The notes beneath the pieces are model-generated. The model had not been told where the DNA came from. It saw only the letters and a program-made list of their open reading frames with translations, and ran no database searches. A stretch of 42,326 nucleotides of DNA, from assembly GCA_024256265.1 (NCBI GenBank), contig JACGUK010000024.1:1-42326 (forward strand), in the 5' to 3' direction. This DNA is from an archaeon. GTDB taxonomy: Archaea; Thermoproteota; Nitrososphaeria; Nitrososphaerales; JACAEJ01. The position numbers and the translations under genes were made by a program. This document shows positions 26,000 to 34,040 of this stretch, one piece after another. Each line of letters begins with the position of its first letter. Position 1 is the stretch's first letter.

Positions 26000-27202
26000 A
26001 TGGCTGTCTGTGCCGAAGTATATGATTACGATAGAATTCTTGAGAAAGTTCTGCGAAGCCTTAAGCTTTCTAACATACCTCAAGAGAACAAATCATTGAT
26101 CGAGAAGTTCTCTCGATATCTCTTCGCTCAAGGCTTAAGCTGTGGCAGGATAATCAAATATGTAATAGAAATACGAAAGCTTGCTGAGCTTGTCAACAAG
26201 CCATTTTCTGAAATGACTAAGGAAGATATTGTAGAAATTGTACAGAAGATAGAGAGAAGACCGGATTATTCAGAGAATACTAAGCAAGATTACAAGCTCT
26301 CGATAAAGAAATTCTTTCGATTTCTTAAAGGTGAAGAAAATTATCCTGAAGAAGTTAGATGGATCAGAATTACATCCAAGAGATGCACACGCAAGCTTCC
26401 AGAGGAATTACTGACAGAGGAGGAAGTTAAGAGAATGGCAGAAGCTGCTAGAACACCGAGAGATAGAGCATTAGTTCTCGTTCTTTATGAATCAGGATGC
26501 AGAATTGGCGAGACGCTTTCGCTTAAGATCAGGAACGTGCAGTTTGATGAATACGGAGCAGTATTAACAGTGGATGGAAAGACGGGCATGAGAAGAGTTA
26601 GAGTGATAGCTTCATCTCCAGCACTTGCCAGCTGGATAAACATTCATCCTTTAAGAGAAGATCATAATACACCGCTATGGGTTAGCCTGGGTACAAACAG
26701 CAGGGATCTCCCGCTAAAACATAGAACAGCCAGCGAGTTGCTAAGAACGCTTGCAAGGAAAGCAGGAATCAAGAAGAGAGTATATCCTCATCTATTCAGA
26801 CATTCCAGAGCTACTCATCTTGCAAATCAGTTGACAGAAGCACAGTTAAAACAGCATTTTGGCTGGGTCCAAAGCTCTGAGATGGCTTCAACTTATGTTC
26901 ATCTTTCAGGAAGGGATGTAGACAACGCATTGTTAAGATTAAATGGAATCGTAAATGAAGAGAATAGGAGAGAAGAAGGATTCAAAGTCGTGATCTGCCC
27001 AAGATGCCATGCAAAGAATACGCCAGACTCAAAGTTTTGTAACATATGCGGGTTATGCCTTGACGTGAAGACCTCTATAGAGCTGGACAAAGTGAGGGAG
27101 AAAGCAGATAGGCTTATGTCAGCCTTAATAAGTGAGCCAAAAGTATTAGATGCTATCTTAAAAACAATCCGAGAGCTAGATAGAAGTATGTTTATAGAAT
27201 AA
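26000..27202 (+). CDS. tyrosine recombinase/integrase with C-terminal zinc ribbon
   Basis: 400 aa, with a GGTG site exactly 5 nt before ATG. It has an N-terminal SAM-like DNA-binding domain (about 1-130) and then the catalytic domain with all key residues: Arg in GCRIGE (about 168), Lys in DGKTG, HLFRHSRATH (H-x-x-R, about 264-267), HFGW, and the nucleophile in ASTYVHLS (about 299). A zinc ribbon follows (CPRCHAKN and CNICG) with a helical tail. It is of the archaeal XerA/integrase type found in mobile elements. It could serve either the defence segment to its left or the plasmid-like genes to its right; a 19-bp repeat copy lies just downstream at 27334. Confidence 0.92.
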   Translation: MAVCAEVYDYDRILEKVLRSLKLSNIPQENKSLIEKFSRYLFAQGLSCGRIIKYVIEIRKLAELVNKPFSEMTKEDIVEIVQKIERRPDYSENTKQDYKLSIKKFFRFLKGEENYPEEVRWIRITSKRCTRKLPEELLTEEEVKRMAEAARTPRDRALVLVLYESGCRIGETLSLKIRNVQFDEYGAVLTVDGKTGMRRVRVIASSPALASWINIHPLREDHNTPLWVSLGTNSRDLPLKHRTASELLRTLARKAGIKKRVYPHLFRHSRATHLANQLTEAQLKQHFGWVQSSEMASTYVHLSGRDVDNALLRLNGIVNEENRREEGFKVVICPRCHAKNTPDSKFCNICGLCLDVKTSIELDKVREKADRLMSALISEPKVLDAILKTIRELDRSMFIE

Positions 27203-27333
27203 GTTCAGTCAAACTTACGGCGCAATCTTAAATCAGAATTAGAAAAGAGAAAAGACACCTCTTTATTGACAACGCGAGTGCAAGAAAATCAATTGATGGT
27301 GTCAAACATAAGTTGCATAAAGTCATTGTATCG

Positions 27334-27352
27334 AAGTTTGATCGCCAAAATT
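27334..27352 (+). repeat. right copy of 19-bp imperfect direct repeat (possible attachment site)
   Basis: AAGTTTGATCGCCAAAATT, 18/19 identical to 13599-13617. It is located 130 bp past the integrase stop. Confidence 0.35.
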
Positions 27353-27494
27353 GAGTGAAATGCGAGCGAGTGTTGTTTAGATACAGATTAACTGCGTTTT
27401 GCGGCAAGGGAAGTCGTTGCAAAAATCCTTTATTCATTTCAAGAAGATATATCCTTAAAAGTAATTGTGAGAAAAGAGATTGGGAAATGAGAGA

Positions 27495-28835
27495 ATGTCG
27501 CTTATTCCAGAAGGTATCCATGAAGAATTATTCTCGGATTCATCATTAATGCTTGGCAAGACCCACTGGCATATCTTAAAAGCAGATACTGAAATGCATA
27601 AGAAGTCTTTTACGAAAGGAGACAGCGGAGAAGAAAAACTAACGGAGTTTGGCAAAAATGTTGGGCAAGATGAAATTCATTGGTGGGTTTTTAGAAAGGA
27701 GACTGAAATTGAAGAGTTATTGAAAAGAACCAAAGAAGCATTAGAATATGTGCAAAAACTCAAAAAAGATGCATCCTCATTAAAAGCGAATTACAATTAT
27801 CTTGCGCCATATTCATACCTCATAGGAAAGATAAAGGAATTTATAGAAATCCACAGTAGAGAGATTCGTGAGTTATATGAATATGTTGTTTGGTTATCCC
27901 AAAGAGACGTTCTTGCGCCTTGCGTATTGTTTACTTATAGAGTTTGGGGCTCGACAAGACTATCGGATCGATGGATAGAAATCACTGCGGATACCGTTGA
28001 TGAAGACCAAACGGGGGTTAAGATCTGTACGGAAATTGCACTTGGTTTACGAATAAGAGGAATGCACACCATAGGATATGTTCACAATAGTATTTTGAGC
28101 GAGATTGCCGAATCAAGTGATTCCGAATATCAAGGTTTAATTTCAGTTCCCGAACAAAGACTGCTTCTCCAAACATCGTACAAAGTTCTAGAGGAGTTTG
28201 CCACGTACTTTGAGTTCATTCGGGATTCTTTAAGAAATATACTGCTAGAGGTTGAGAAGTATAAAGCGCACACACAGCTATTATGCAAAGAATCCTTTTG
28301 GAGATCATTCATAGTCTTTGCTATGGGTGATAACAGAGTCGAAAGCCAATTATGGGACTTCAAAGAGACTCTCGAAATGTGGCAAATAAGAGCTACTAAA
28401 GATAAACAGGAAGCCGAAGTTAAGTTTTGTGAACAAATTGTTGCCCTCGCAAATGCGAAAGGAGGGGTTTTGATTATCGGAGTTACCGATAAGCCGCCAA
28501 GAAGAATAGTAGGAGTACAAGATCTGGAGAACAGACTTAAATCCACTAAATCAGTACTAAAAAGGTATGTCAATTACGTTGGCGATTATGTTCATTTCCA
28601 AGAGATACCAATGAAAAATGAAGAGGGACAGGATAAAAGTTGTTTAATTATTGCCGTGGCACAAACACGAAATGTAGTTGCTGTGCGAGACCATTGTGGA
28701 AGATTCACATATCCAATACGTTTGGAAACAGGATTAGAAAGAGCTGATTACGACAAAATCAAGAATTTAAAAAGAAACGTTCTACACGACAACTATGATT
28801 ATATCTTAGATCTGAAACAATTCTTAAATGACTAA
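27495..28835 (+). CDS. Schlafen/AlbA_2-domain protein
   Basis: 446 aa from ATG 27495 (TTG 27480 also in frame). The C-terminal about 160 residues form an AlbA_2-type domain of the COG2865/Schlafen class: LWDFKETLEMWQ, EQIVALANAKGGVLIIGV and PRRIVGVQDLENRL, ending with FTYPIRLETG. The N-terminal two-thirds is helical and unassigned. AlbA_2 domains bind nucleic acid, and related Schlafen proteins act as nucleases in anti-viral defence, but here the function is open. It is the first gene right of the integrase. A fragment of a conjugation-type ATPase gene lies directly downstream. Confidence 0.78.
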   Translation: MSLIPEGIHEELFSDSSLMLGKTHWHILKADTEMHKKSFTKGDSGEEKLTEFGKNVGQDEIHWWVFRKETEIEELLKRTKEALEYVQKLKKDASSLKANYNYLAPYSYLIGKIKEFIEIHSREIRELYEYVVWLSQRDVLAPCVLFTYRVWGSTRLSDRWIEITADTVDEDQTGVKICTEIALGLRIRGMHTIGYVHNSILSEIAESSDSEYQGLISVPEQRLLLQTSYKVLEEFATYFEFIRDSLRNILLEVEKYKAHTQLLCKESFWRSFIVFAMGDNRVESQLWDFKETLEMWQIRATKDKQEAEVKFCEQIVALANAKGGVLIIGVTDKPPRRIVGVQDLENRLKSTKSVLKRYVNYVGDYVHFQEIPMKNEEGQDKSCLIIAVAQTRNVVAVRDHCGRFTYPIRLETGLERADYDKIKNLKRNVLHDNYDYILDLKQFLND

Positions 28836-28842
28836 TTTAGGT

Positions 28843-28947
28843 ATGAAGATGATCTTGAATGAAATTTATGATGGTGAAGGTGTCGGACTTATTGATCCTC
28901 ACGGAGACGCCGCTGAGAAATTACTTTGCCACCCATCAATTACCTAA
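28843..28947 (+). pseudogene. fragment of a DUF87/TraG-type ATPase gene
   Basis: From ATG 28843 the frame reads MKMILNEIYDGEGVGLIDP followed by HGDAAEKLL, and stops at 28945. GxGLIDPHGDxAExLL is the block just after Walker A in HerA/VirD4/TraG-like conjugation ATPases. Only about 34 codons remain, without Walker A or Walker B, so it is a relic of a lost transfer gene. Confidence 0.7.
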
Positions 28948-29027
28948 AAGTCTAAATAGGGATTGCACTTACTACCTCATGCGAAAAGATTTTAAGGTTT
29001 GGCTGACAATTTGTTTTATTGATCAAT

Positions 29028-29264
29028 ATGCAATCAGAACTCATTAAAAGGGGAGAAGAAGTTTACAGCATGAATAGGGCTTTGTGGGAGAAAGATTATT
29101 TTGGTAAGATCATAGCCATTGAAGTTGAAACCGGGGATCTGGCAGGAATAGGCAACACTTTAGATGAAGCTTGTGGAAAAGCCCTAAAGAAATATCCTAA
29201 CAAGAGATTCTACTTAAGAAAAGTGGGACCAGACCCAACCACAACTTATCTGCTTTGGGATTGA
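29028..29264 (+). CDS. small DUF5678-like protein
   Basis: 78 aa from ATG 29028. It has the pattern ALWEKDYFGKIIAIEVETGD followed by a long helix (LDEACGKALKKYPNKRFYL), which resembles DUF5678-type small proteins often found next to PIN toxins. A related protein is encoded at 29685. The role is unknown; antitoxin or regulatory function is possible. Confidence 0.6.
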   Translation: MQSELIKRGEEVYSMNRALWEKDYFGKIIAIEVETGDLAGIGNTLDEACGKALKKYPNKRFYLRKVGPDPTTTYLLWD

Positions 29265-29309
29265 CTATTATGAAGAAGTCAAGCTTTAGCTAAACTCACT
29301 CAATCCCAA

Positions 29310-29417
29310 TCATTTTTTACTCACTGTGTAAGCTTCTCTTAACACTTTGAACCATTCAGGCATTCTTGCTAGAACTTCCTCGTCTATTTCTTCAAAAAGG
29401 ACATCAATTAAACTCAT
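29310..29417 (-). CDS. 35-aa small protein downstream of a cdc6 relic
   Basis: The frame begins at ATG with GGTGAGAT directly upstream and ends at TGA 29310. The product contains EEIDEEVLARMPEWFKVLRE. A similar frame (EIDEVTLKKLPHWKERLHRT) follows the intact cdc6 gene, so this is one member of a pair duplicated with the cdc6 cassette. Function unknown. Confidence 0.5.
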   Translation of the reverse strand: MSLIDVLFEEIDEEVLARMPEWFKVLREAYTVSKK

Positions 29418-29436
29418 ATCTCACCATATCTTTAGT

Positions 29437-29570
29437 TTTCTGAAGATCAGCTTCTCAGGCAAATATTTGAGCACCACTGATTATTCATTGAAGCTATGAC
29501 TCTCTGTACTTACAATTAGTTAAAAATTGAAAAATAAGTTGCGGAAGAAGACCTGTGCCGATATTCAAAT
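29437..29570 (-). pseudogene. relic of cdc6 5' end and its upstream region
   Basis: 29437-29475 reverse strand reads KYLPEKLIFR, matching DYLPEKLVFRE near the N-terminus of the Orc1/Cdc6 protein at 30971-31933. 29470-29570 then aligns with the upstream region 31935-32035, including the inverted repeat and TGTGCCGATATT. The gene body is deleted. Confidence 0.7.
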
Positions 29571-29684
29571 CTGTCAGAAGCGAATAGGAAATCTGCTTCA
29601 AAAGGATATTCATCTTTTGATTTCAGATTACTTTAAAAGGATAACAATTTAAGCTTACATTATTAATTGAGATTGGGTGTGATT

Positions 29685-29942
29685 ATGGCTCAGGTCGAAG
29701 ATTTTGAATGGATCAACGAGCATTACGCTGAATTACAGAAGAAGTATCCGAATATGTATGTGGCTGTGAAAGACGGCATAGTCCTATCTGCTGACAAAGA
29801 ATTCGATAAAGTGTATGATGAGGCTATGAGAAAGGTTGGCAGGGTTTTCGTCACAGGCTATGTTCTTTCTGGTGAACCATTCGTCCTAGATGTGAAGAAA
29901 AGAAATCTCCTGACGCAAAATACTGCAAGAGACGCGCATTAA
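29685..29942 (+). CDS. DUF5678-like small protein
   Basis: 85 aa from ATG 29685, chosen because GGTG lies 5 nt upstream. The pattern WINEHYAELQKKYPNMYVAV then DGIVLSADKEFDKVYDEAMRK matches the DUF5678 type: an amphipathic helix, two strands and a helix. It is the first gene of a cluster ending in a PIN toxin. Related to the protein encoded at 29028. Confidence 0.7.
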   Translation: MAQVEDFEWINEHYAELQKKYPNMYVAVKDGIVLSADKEFDKVYDEAMRKVGRVFVTGYVLSGEPFVLDVKKRNLLTQNTARDAH

Positions 29943-29977
29943 CTTTAGATATTGAAATAATGGAGTGGGAGAACAAA

Positions 29978-30061
29978 ATGTTAGATGAAGTTATCAGTAA
30001 AGCTAACGTAGAAAGGCACTTGAGAAAGGCATTGAGAGAAGTTTTAATTAAGAAGAGATGA
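29978..30061 (+). CDS. 27-aa peptide, overlaps next gene
   Basis: ATG 29978 with GGAGTGGGAG upstream; the product contains SKANVERHLRKALREVLIKK. Its TGA overlaps the ATG of the next gene (ATGA), a coupling arrangement that supports it being translated. Function unknown, possibly a short antitoxin element. Confidence 0.4.
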   Translation: MLDEVISKANVERHLRKALREVLIKKR

Positions 30062-30360
30062 ATTATATGGAAAAGAAAGGAAAAATCAAAAATTTAAATT
30101 CAAGGGAGTTAATTGATTTCATGAGGGACATGAAAGAAGATTACGTCAAAGCCCAAAAAGATGTCGAGACTTTGATAGCCATAGGTCTATACCAGGCAAA
30201 GATCAGCGCAATAAAAGGTAAGATTAGAGAAATTTATGAAATTTATAAAGAAGACTTAAAGCCAATAGACGAAGTTAGAGTGATTCTAACCAGAGAAATA
30301 CCTGAGCAAGGCAGAATGAGTGATGAAGTAGTCAAGCTTAGAAGAATAGAGATGCATTGA
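30058..30360 (+). CDS. helical protein upstream of PIN toxin, probable antitoxin
   Basis: 100 aa, almost entirely helical (EKKGKIKNLNSRELIDFM, KDVETLIAIGLYQAKISAIK). Its stop abuts the ATG of the PIN-domain gene, the usual order antitoxin-toxin in VapBC modules. No known antitoxin fold could be assigned. Confidence 0.6.
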   Translation: MNYMEKKGKIKNLNSRELIDFMRDMKEDYVKAQKDVETLIAIGLYQAKISAIKGKIREIYEIYKEDLKPIDEVRVILTREIPEQGRMSDEVVKLRRIEMH

Positions 30361-30855
30361 ATGGCCATCTTCTACTTTGATACCTCAGCCATAGTCAAGA
30401 GATATCATAGAGAATTAGGTTCTGATGTTGTTGATAAGATATTTGAATCTAAGGAGCATGGCTTTACTATATCCTTTTGGACAGTCTTAGAGTTTATGGT
30501 TGCCTTCTCAGCTAAGAGAAAAAGAAAGGCATTATCAGAAGAAGCCTTTAGAGTTACTATGGCAAGATTCTTGAAGGATGTTTTAGATAAGTTCATGATA
30601 AGGAGTGTAAGCGATGAATTAGTGGCATCAGCTATCTCAATAGCAAACAAATACGCTCTACCTTCAGCAGACTGCTTACAATTGACAAGCGCTTTAGAAT
30701 CGAAGAAAATTTTAGATGAAGTAAAGCAGAAGGTGGTGCTTGTAGCTTCAGATGAGGAGATGAATAAAGTAGCCAAAAAGGAAGGACTTGAACTAATAAA
30801 TCCTGAAGAAGACAATGCGTTAGATAAATTGAGTAAAATTATCAGCCAACCATAG
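30361..30855 (+). CDS. PIN-domain RNase toxin (VapC family)
   Basis: 164 aa. Acidic active-site residues of PIN domains are visible: Asp in IFYFDTSAIVKRY, Glu in TVLEFMVAFS, Asp in LPSADCLQL, and Asp in VLVASDEEMN. VapC proteins cleave tRNA or rRNA when released from their antitoxin. It starts directly after the stop of the preceding helical gene. The C-terminal tail of about 20 residues is longer than usual. Confidence 0.87.
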   Translation: MAIFYFDTSAIVKRYHRELGSDVVDKIFESKEHGFTISFWTVLEFMVAFSAKRKRKALSEEAFRVTMARFLKDVLDKFMIRSVSDELVASAISIANKYALPSADCLQLTSALESKKILDEVKQKVVLVASDEEMNKVAKKEGLELINPEEDNALDKLSKIISQP

Positions 30856-30856
30856 C

Positions 30857-30958
30857 TTACTTCTTTTTCTCTTCTTCAATAATTTCCTTTATGGTTCTAT
30901 GCAACCGTTCCTTCCAGTGTGGTAGCTTCTTTAAGGTCACTTCATCTATTTCGGGAAT
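30857..30958 (-). CDS. small frame directly after cdc6, paralogue of the 35-aa protein
   Basis: The frame lies in phase after the cdc6 stop (30971-30973) and contains EIDEVTLKKLPHWKERLHRT with a Lys/Glu-rich tail. It resembles the product of 29310-29417. No ribosome-binding site or ATG/GTG/TTG is found at its beginning (ATT at 30956-30958 is the best fit to the paralogue), so it may be a decayed gene or a read-through tail of Cdc6. Confidence 0.3.
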   Translation of the reverse strand: MPEIDEVTLKKLPHWKERLHRTIKEIIEEEKKK

Positions 30959-30970
30959 ATTGCCATTTTT

Positions 30971-31933
30971 TTATATTGATGTCCTCTTAATATTGGAAGC
31001 ATCTGCGAGTTCATAAACCCTTCCGCTATTCCTGCCTATGGTTCTTACAAGATTCAATGAACAGAGCTTCTGCATGTACTTTCGAAAGCATCGATCACCT
31101 TTAGGAAAACGTATTGCATTCTGATACGTTTTGAAGAGTTCGCCACTAGAAGAATTTTTCTTATTCTCAAGAATTCTCAGCAATGTTTCTTGGTCTTCGT
31201 TCAAATCTACAGGGTCATCGAACATGTTTTTTGTGTCTAGTTCATCTAAAGAATTCTTGCCTTCTACTTGAGCCTGAAGGGCTGCAAACTTGAGTATGCC
31301 CAAAGCTCTTGTTATATTCCCCTTCGCTTTCTCTGCTACCTGCTTTAGTGTATCATCAGTGTATGTCGACTGAGCCAGAGCTTTCTCAGACCTAGTCCTA
31401 ATTATCTCCAGTGTCTTTTCAATACTGTAGCTCTTAAGCTTCATAAATGAAGGCATATTCGATAGAATGTTCTCATTGAGTATCGCGGCATCTCTCTCAA
31501 TATTTCCGATCAGAATTACATTAACACCAAGGCTTACCGCTTTCCTGATCATTTCCTGCTCCTTCAGTCTGACAAAGTTATCGAAGCATATGAAGAACTT
31601 CTTCTTGCTCACTAAATCTGCTAACTCTTTAACCAGTTCGTAGACACTCTTGTACACTATCAATTTGCTACTTGGGAGAATTTCTCTGAGCACAGCATAC
31701 TGCGTATCATATATAGCACAGTCAATGTAAATTATCTCGATCTGCTTCTTCAAGTGCTCCTTGACAAGTTTTACAAGTGTTGTCTTTCCAGAGCCTACGG
31801 GACCAATAATAAGTGTGTTAATGAAGTTCTTTATGTTGCTGACTAGCTGATTAAACTCCGTCTCTCTGAATACTAACTTCTCGGGCAAATAATCGCTCGA
31901 AAGAAATCGTTCATCGACAAGTATCTTACTCAT
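30971..31933 (-). CDS. Orc1/Cdc6-like initiator ATPase
   Basis: 320 aa. The N-terminus has LPEKLVFRETEFNQL (typical of Orc1/Cdc6), Walker A IGPVGSGKTTLVK (about residues 42-54), a Walker B-like FFICFDNF in which the usual DE is DN, and a sensor-type VNVILIGNIERD. The C-terminus is a winged helix (FRKYMQKLCSLNLVRTIGRNS). It probably initiates replication of the integrated element. The Walker B change suggests altered hydrolysis or a divergent plasmid initiator. The upstream region carries an inverted repeat that is duplicated near 29510, a candidate origin. Confidence 0.8.
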   Translation of the reverse strand: MSKILVDERFLSSDYLPEKLVFRETEFNQLVSNIKNFINTLIIGPVGSGKTTLVKLVKEHLKKQIEIIYIDCAIYDTQYAVLREILPSSKLIVYKSVYELVKELADLVSKKKFFICFDNFVRLKEQEMIRKAVSLGVNVILIGNIERDAAILNENILSNMPSFMKLKSYSIEKTLEIIRTRSEKALAQSTYTDDTLKQVAEKAKGNITRALGILKFAALQAQVEGKNSLDELDTKNMFDDPVDLNEDQETLLRILENKKNSSSGELFKTYQNAIRFPKGDRCFRKYMQKLCSLNLVRTIGRNSGRVYELADASNIKRTSI

Positions 31934-31939
31934 TAGAGC

Positions 31940-32035
31940 ACCTTTGATTCTTCATTCATTGAAAATGATAACCTCTATACTTACAATTCGCTAAGAATTG
32001 AAAAATAAATTACGGACGCAAATCTGTGCCGATAT
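31940..32035. repeat. candidate origin region upstream of cdc6, duplicated at 29470-29566
   Basis: It holds the inverted repeat CAATTC-GCTAA-GAATTG (31982-31998), an AT-rich run (AAAAATAAATTA) and CTGTGCCGATATTTGAT. The same order, with CAATT-AGTTAAA-AATTG and CTGTGCCGATATTCAAAT, is found at 29470-29566. Position beside an initiator gene, inverted repeat and AT-rich DNA fit an archaeal origin; no canonical ORB sequence was recognised. Confidence 0.5.
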
Positions 32036-32105
32036 TTGATCATCGGAATCATTGCACATCCGTAAGACAGATTTTTCTCTACTTCTAAATTCATTTAGTG
32101 ATTTC

Positions 32106-32447
32106 GTGCATAGGTACAAGAGAGAAGATGCATTGAGGGAATTGGATGAGCTTGAGTTGAATCTGCTTGAAAGAGCAGACAAATTGTTGAAGGCTAAGAA
32201 CTACGATGGTGTAGCTGGCCTTCTTGTATTAATCGACAATGAGATCTATGAGACAGAGAGGGAAGCTAGAAGGTTAAGGCTCAAAGGAAGTCTTGATGTT
32301 AAGGTCTATAAGACTCTGATGGATGGTTATCATGAGCTAAGTGAGAAGATAGTTCAATGTGCTTCTAACCATGGAGCTCCGGATCAAGTCAAGAGCATCT
32401 ATGCCTTTCACCGTTACCAAATGCTTCAGCAGAGGAGACAAGTATGA
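32106..32447 (+). CDS. hypothetical helical protein
   Basis: 113 aa from GTG 32106, which has AGTG 5 nt upstream like other starts of this element; an upstream TTG (32052) is in frame. The product is charged and helical (REDALRELDELELNLLERAD), without recognised family. First gene of a long forward operon of small genes diverging from cdc6. Confidence 0.6.
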   Translation: MHRYKREDALRELDELELNLLERADKLLKAKNYDGVAGLLVLIDNEIYETEREARRLRLKGSLDVKVYKTLMDGYHELSEKIVQCASNHGAPDQVKSIYAFHRYQMLQQRRQV

Positions 32448-32683
32448 AGAAAGTTATGGTAGTTCATGCTTATGGAGAGAATTACGAGTATAGTCTATAC
32501 ATGGTATCAGATAGAAATGCTAGGAGAGCGTTGCGATTGATGGAGAGAGGAGAGTGGGCAGAAGCATACAATTTAGTTGTTAAATGCGAGAGAACAACTC
32601 AGAGATATCACGATAGAATAGATTGGCACGATTTAGATACTATTGACATCTTGCTCGAATATATTCCTGATGTTACGATTTGA
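32444..32683 (+). CDS. hypothetical 79-aa protein
   Basis: The start overlaps the preceding stop (ATGA). The sequence includes YSLYMVSDRNARRALRLMER and a C-terminal His/Asp-rich stretch (RIDWHDLDTIDILLEY). No family recognised; likely co-translated with its neighbours. Confidence 0.6.
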   Translation: MKKVMVVHAYGENYEYSLYMVSDRNARRALRLMERGEWAEAYNLVVKCERTTQRYHDRIDWHDLDTIDILLEYIPDVTI

Positions 32684-32693
32684 GGTGATTCTA

Positions 32694-33389
32694 ATCAATG
32701 AACAAAACCTTGATGAGAGAATTCTCTCATATATAGACAGAACGAAGAAGGAAGCTTGCAGAAACTATGGTTGGAGCTTTACACTTTATGATTTAGAAGA
32801 TAAAGATAGCAACTATCCCTTCATTCACTTGAAGATATTTTGGTTTGATAGAAACAATCAAAAAGTTATAGATAGAGTCAACAACGAATTCTTTTACGAT
32901 ACAGAAATCAAGTATGATGACTTAGCGAAATTCATAAACAATTGCAATGCTGATCAGTGCCATAATGCTGCTTGCTCCTTAATTGAGAACAGCTCGATTG
33001 CAGAGTGGTTGCTATCAGAAGGAATAGGAAGAGTTTACTGCGATGATGATGAAGATTTTGAAATTTTAAAGAAAGCAGGCTTGGAATTATCTCATAAGGG
33101 AAAGTATTCGTGTATTGGCAGAATCGAGAATGAATCTAAAGAGAAAGTTAAAATCAAAATCAAGGACGATGGATACTTCATTCCAAACAAAGTTAGGGAA
33201 ATCACATCAAAGAAATTCTACAGTCGGTATTGCAATCACGACAGATTCGACATTCTTGAAAATAGTTCTGAAGATTTCTGGTATTACAAAGATTCAGTCA
33301 TTGAGACAATAAAGAGGTACAGGTCAAATCCTAAGCTGTTTCTTGAAGATTATCCTATACTGGAAGAAATTCTTGGAGTGACATTATGA
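32694..33389 (+). CDS. hypothetical protein with apparent ATC start
   Basis: 231 aa from ATC 32694 (INEQNLDERIL...), which lies 6 nt after GAGGTG. The in-frame GTG at 32685 is inside that ribosome-binding site, and an upstream TTG or ATG would overlap the previous gene deeply. The gene at 34182 begins with the near-identical VNEQTLYNR from GTG after the same GAGGTG, which supports the ATC. The protein is acidic with a few Cys/His (NADQCHNAACSL). Function unknown. Confidence 0.6.
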   Translation: MNEQNLDERILSYIDRTKKEACRNYGWSFTLYDLEDKDSNYPFIHLKIFWFDRNNQKVIDRVNNEFFYDTEIKYDDLAKFINNCNADQCHNAACSLIENSSIAEWLLSEGIGRVYCDDDEDFEILKKAGLELSHKGKYSCIGRIENESKEKVKIKIKDDGYFIPNKVREITSKKFYSRYCNHDRFDILENSSEDFWYYKDSVIETIKRYRSNPKLFLEDYPILEEILGVTL

Positions 33390-33667
33390 AATGCCCCAGA
33401 GATCATGAGAAAATGAAGATAGTTGACAGAAAGGAATTGGGCTTTGGTGTTACTCGTTACTTCTATGAGTGTAATTGCGGTTATAGATATACAAGACCAC
33501 TTTATGATAGAAAGTACAGGCTTAATGGTTGGCTCCCAGCCATAATCTATGCTTTAGAGAGTCAGGGAAAGAAGTTAGATGGAGCAGTAGTTGCAACATT
33601 GCCTCAGTCCGAGCTTGATGATAGTAAAGCAATGTATTATCGAAGACTGCTCGAATATGAATGGTGA
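33386..33667 (+). CDS. zinc-finger-like small protein
   Basis: 93 aa, with its start overlapping the previous stop (ATGA) and GGAGTGAC upstream. The N-terminus holds MKCPRDHEKM and YECNCGYRYT, a C-x3-H ... C-x-C zinc-binding pattern. The C-terminal half is helical. One of several zinc-ribbon genes in this operon; role unknown. Confidence 0.65.
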   Translation: MKCPRDHEKMKIVDRKELGFGVTRYFYECNCGYRYTRPLYDRKYRLNGWLPAIIYALESQGKKLDGAVVATLPQSELDDSKAMYYRRLLEYEW

Positions 33668-33673
33668 GTATAA

Positions 33674-34036
33674 ATGAAGAAAGATCTTAGCAAATTCATT
33701 AAAAATGCAATAGACAAAGCATTCATAGAATTCGATTCTTCATTCCATGATTATATGAAGAGATTTGAAAGTGTAGAAGAACTCATAGATGATTTCAGCA
33801 AATATGTCTGGTATAAAGCAAGACTGCATGGAATTGGAATAGAAGATGTAAAAGAATATTTGAAGGAGAAATGGACTAAATCTGATGAATATGGGGATTC
33901 CATAACTGACTTCTACAAAAAGCAGGTTTGCACCAACTGTGGGTCTATAATGCCTGGTTACATTTTATTTGTGTGCACAGCATGCAGGAAGCCTGGTACC
34001 CTCCAACCATATACTGATGAAAAGAAAGTTAAGTGA
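33674..34036 (+). CDS. small protein with C-terminal zinc ribbon
   Basis: 120 aa; GGTG lies 7 nt before ATG. The helical N-terminus is followed by a zinc ribbon at about residues 88-108 (CTNCGSIMPGY and CTACRK). Function unknown; nucleic-acid or protein binding is plausible. The next zinc-ribbon gene starts 4 nt after its stop. Confidence 0.62.
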   Translation: MKKDLSKFIKNAIDKAFIEFDSSFHDYMKRFESVEELIDDFSKYVWYKARLHGIGIEDVKEYLKEKWTKSDEYGDSITDFYKKQVCTNCGSIMPGYILFVCTACRKPGTLQPYTDEKKVK

Positions 34037-34040
34037 TTCT

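Noticed and set aside
28859..29047. 62-codon forward frame after the Schlafen-like gene
   Set aside because: It lies out of frame over the recognisable DUF87 ATPase relic and the start of the 29028 gene; the relic reading is better supported.
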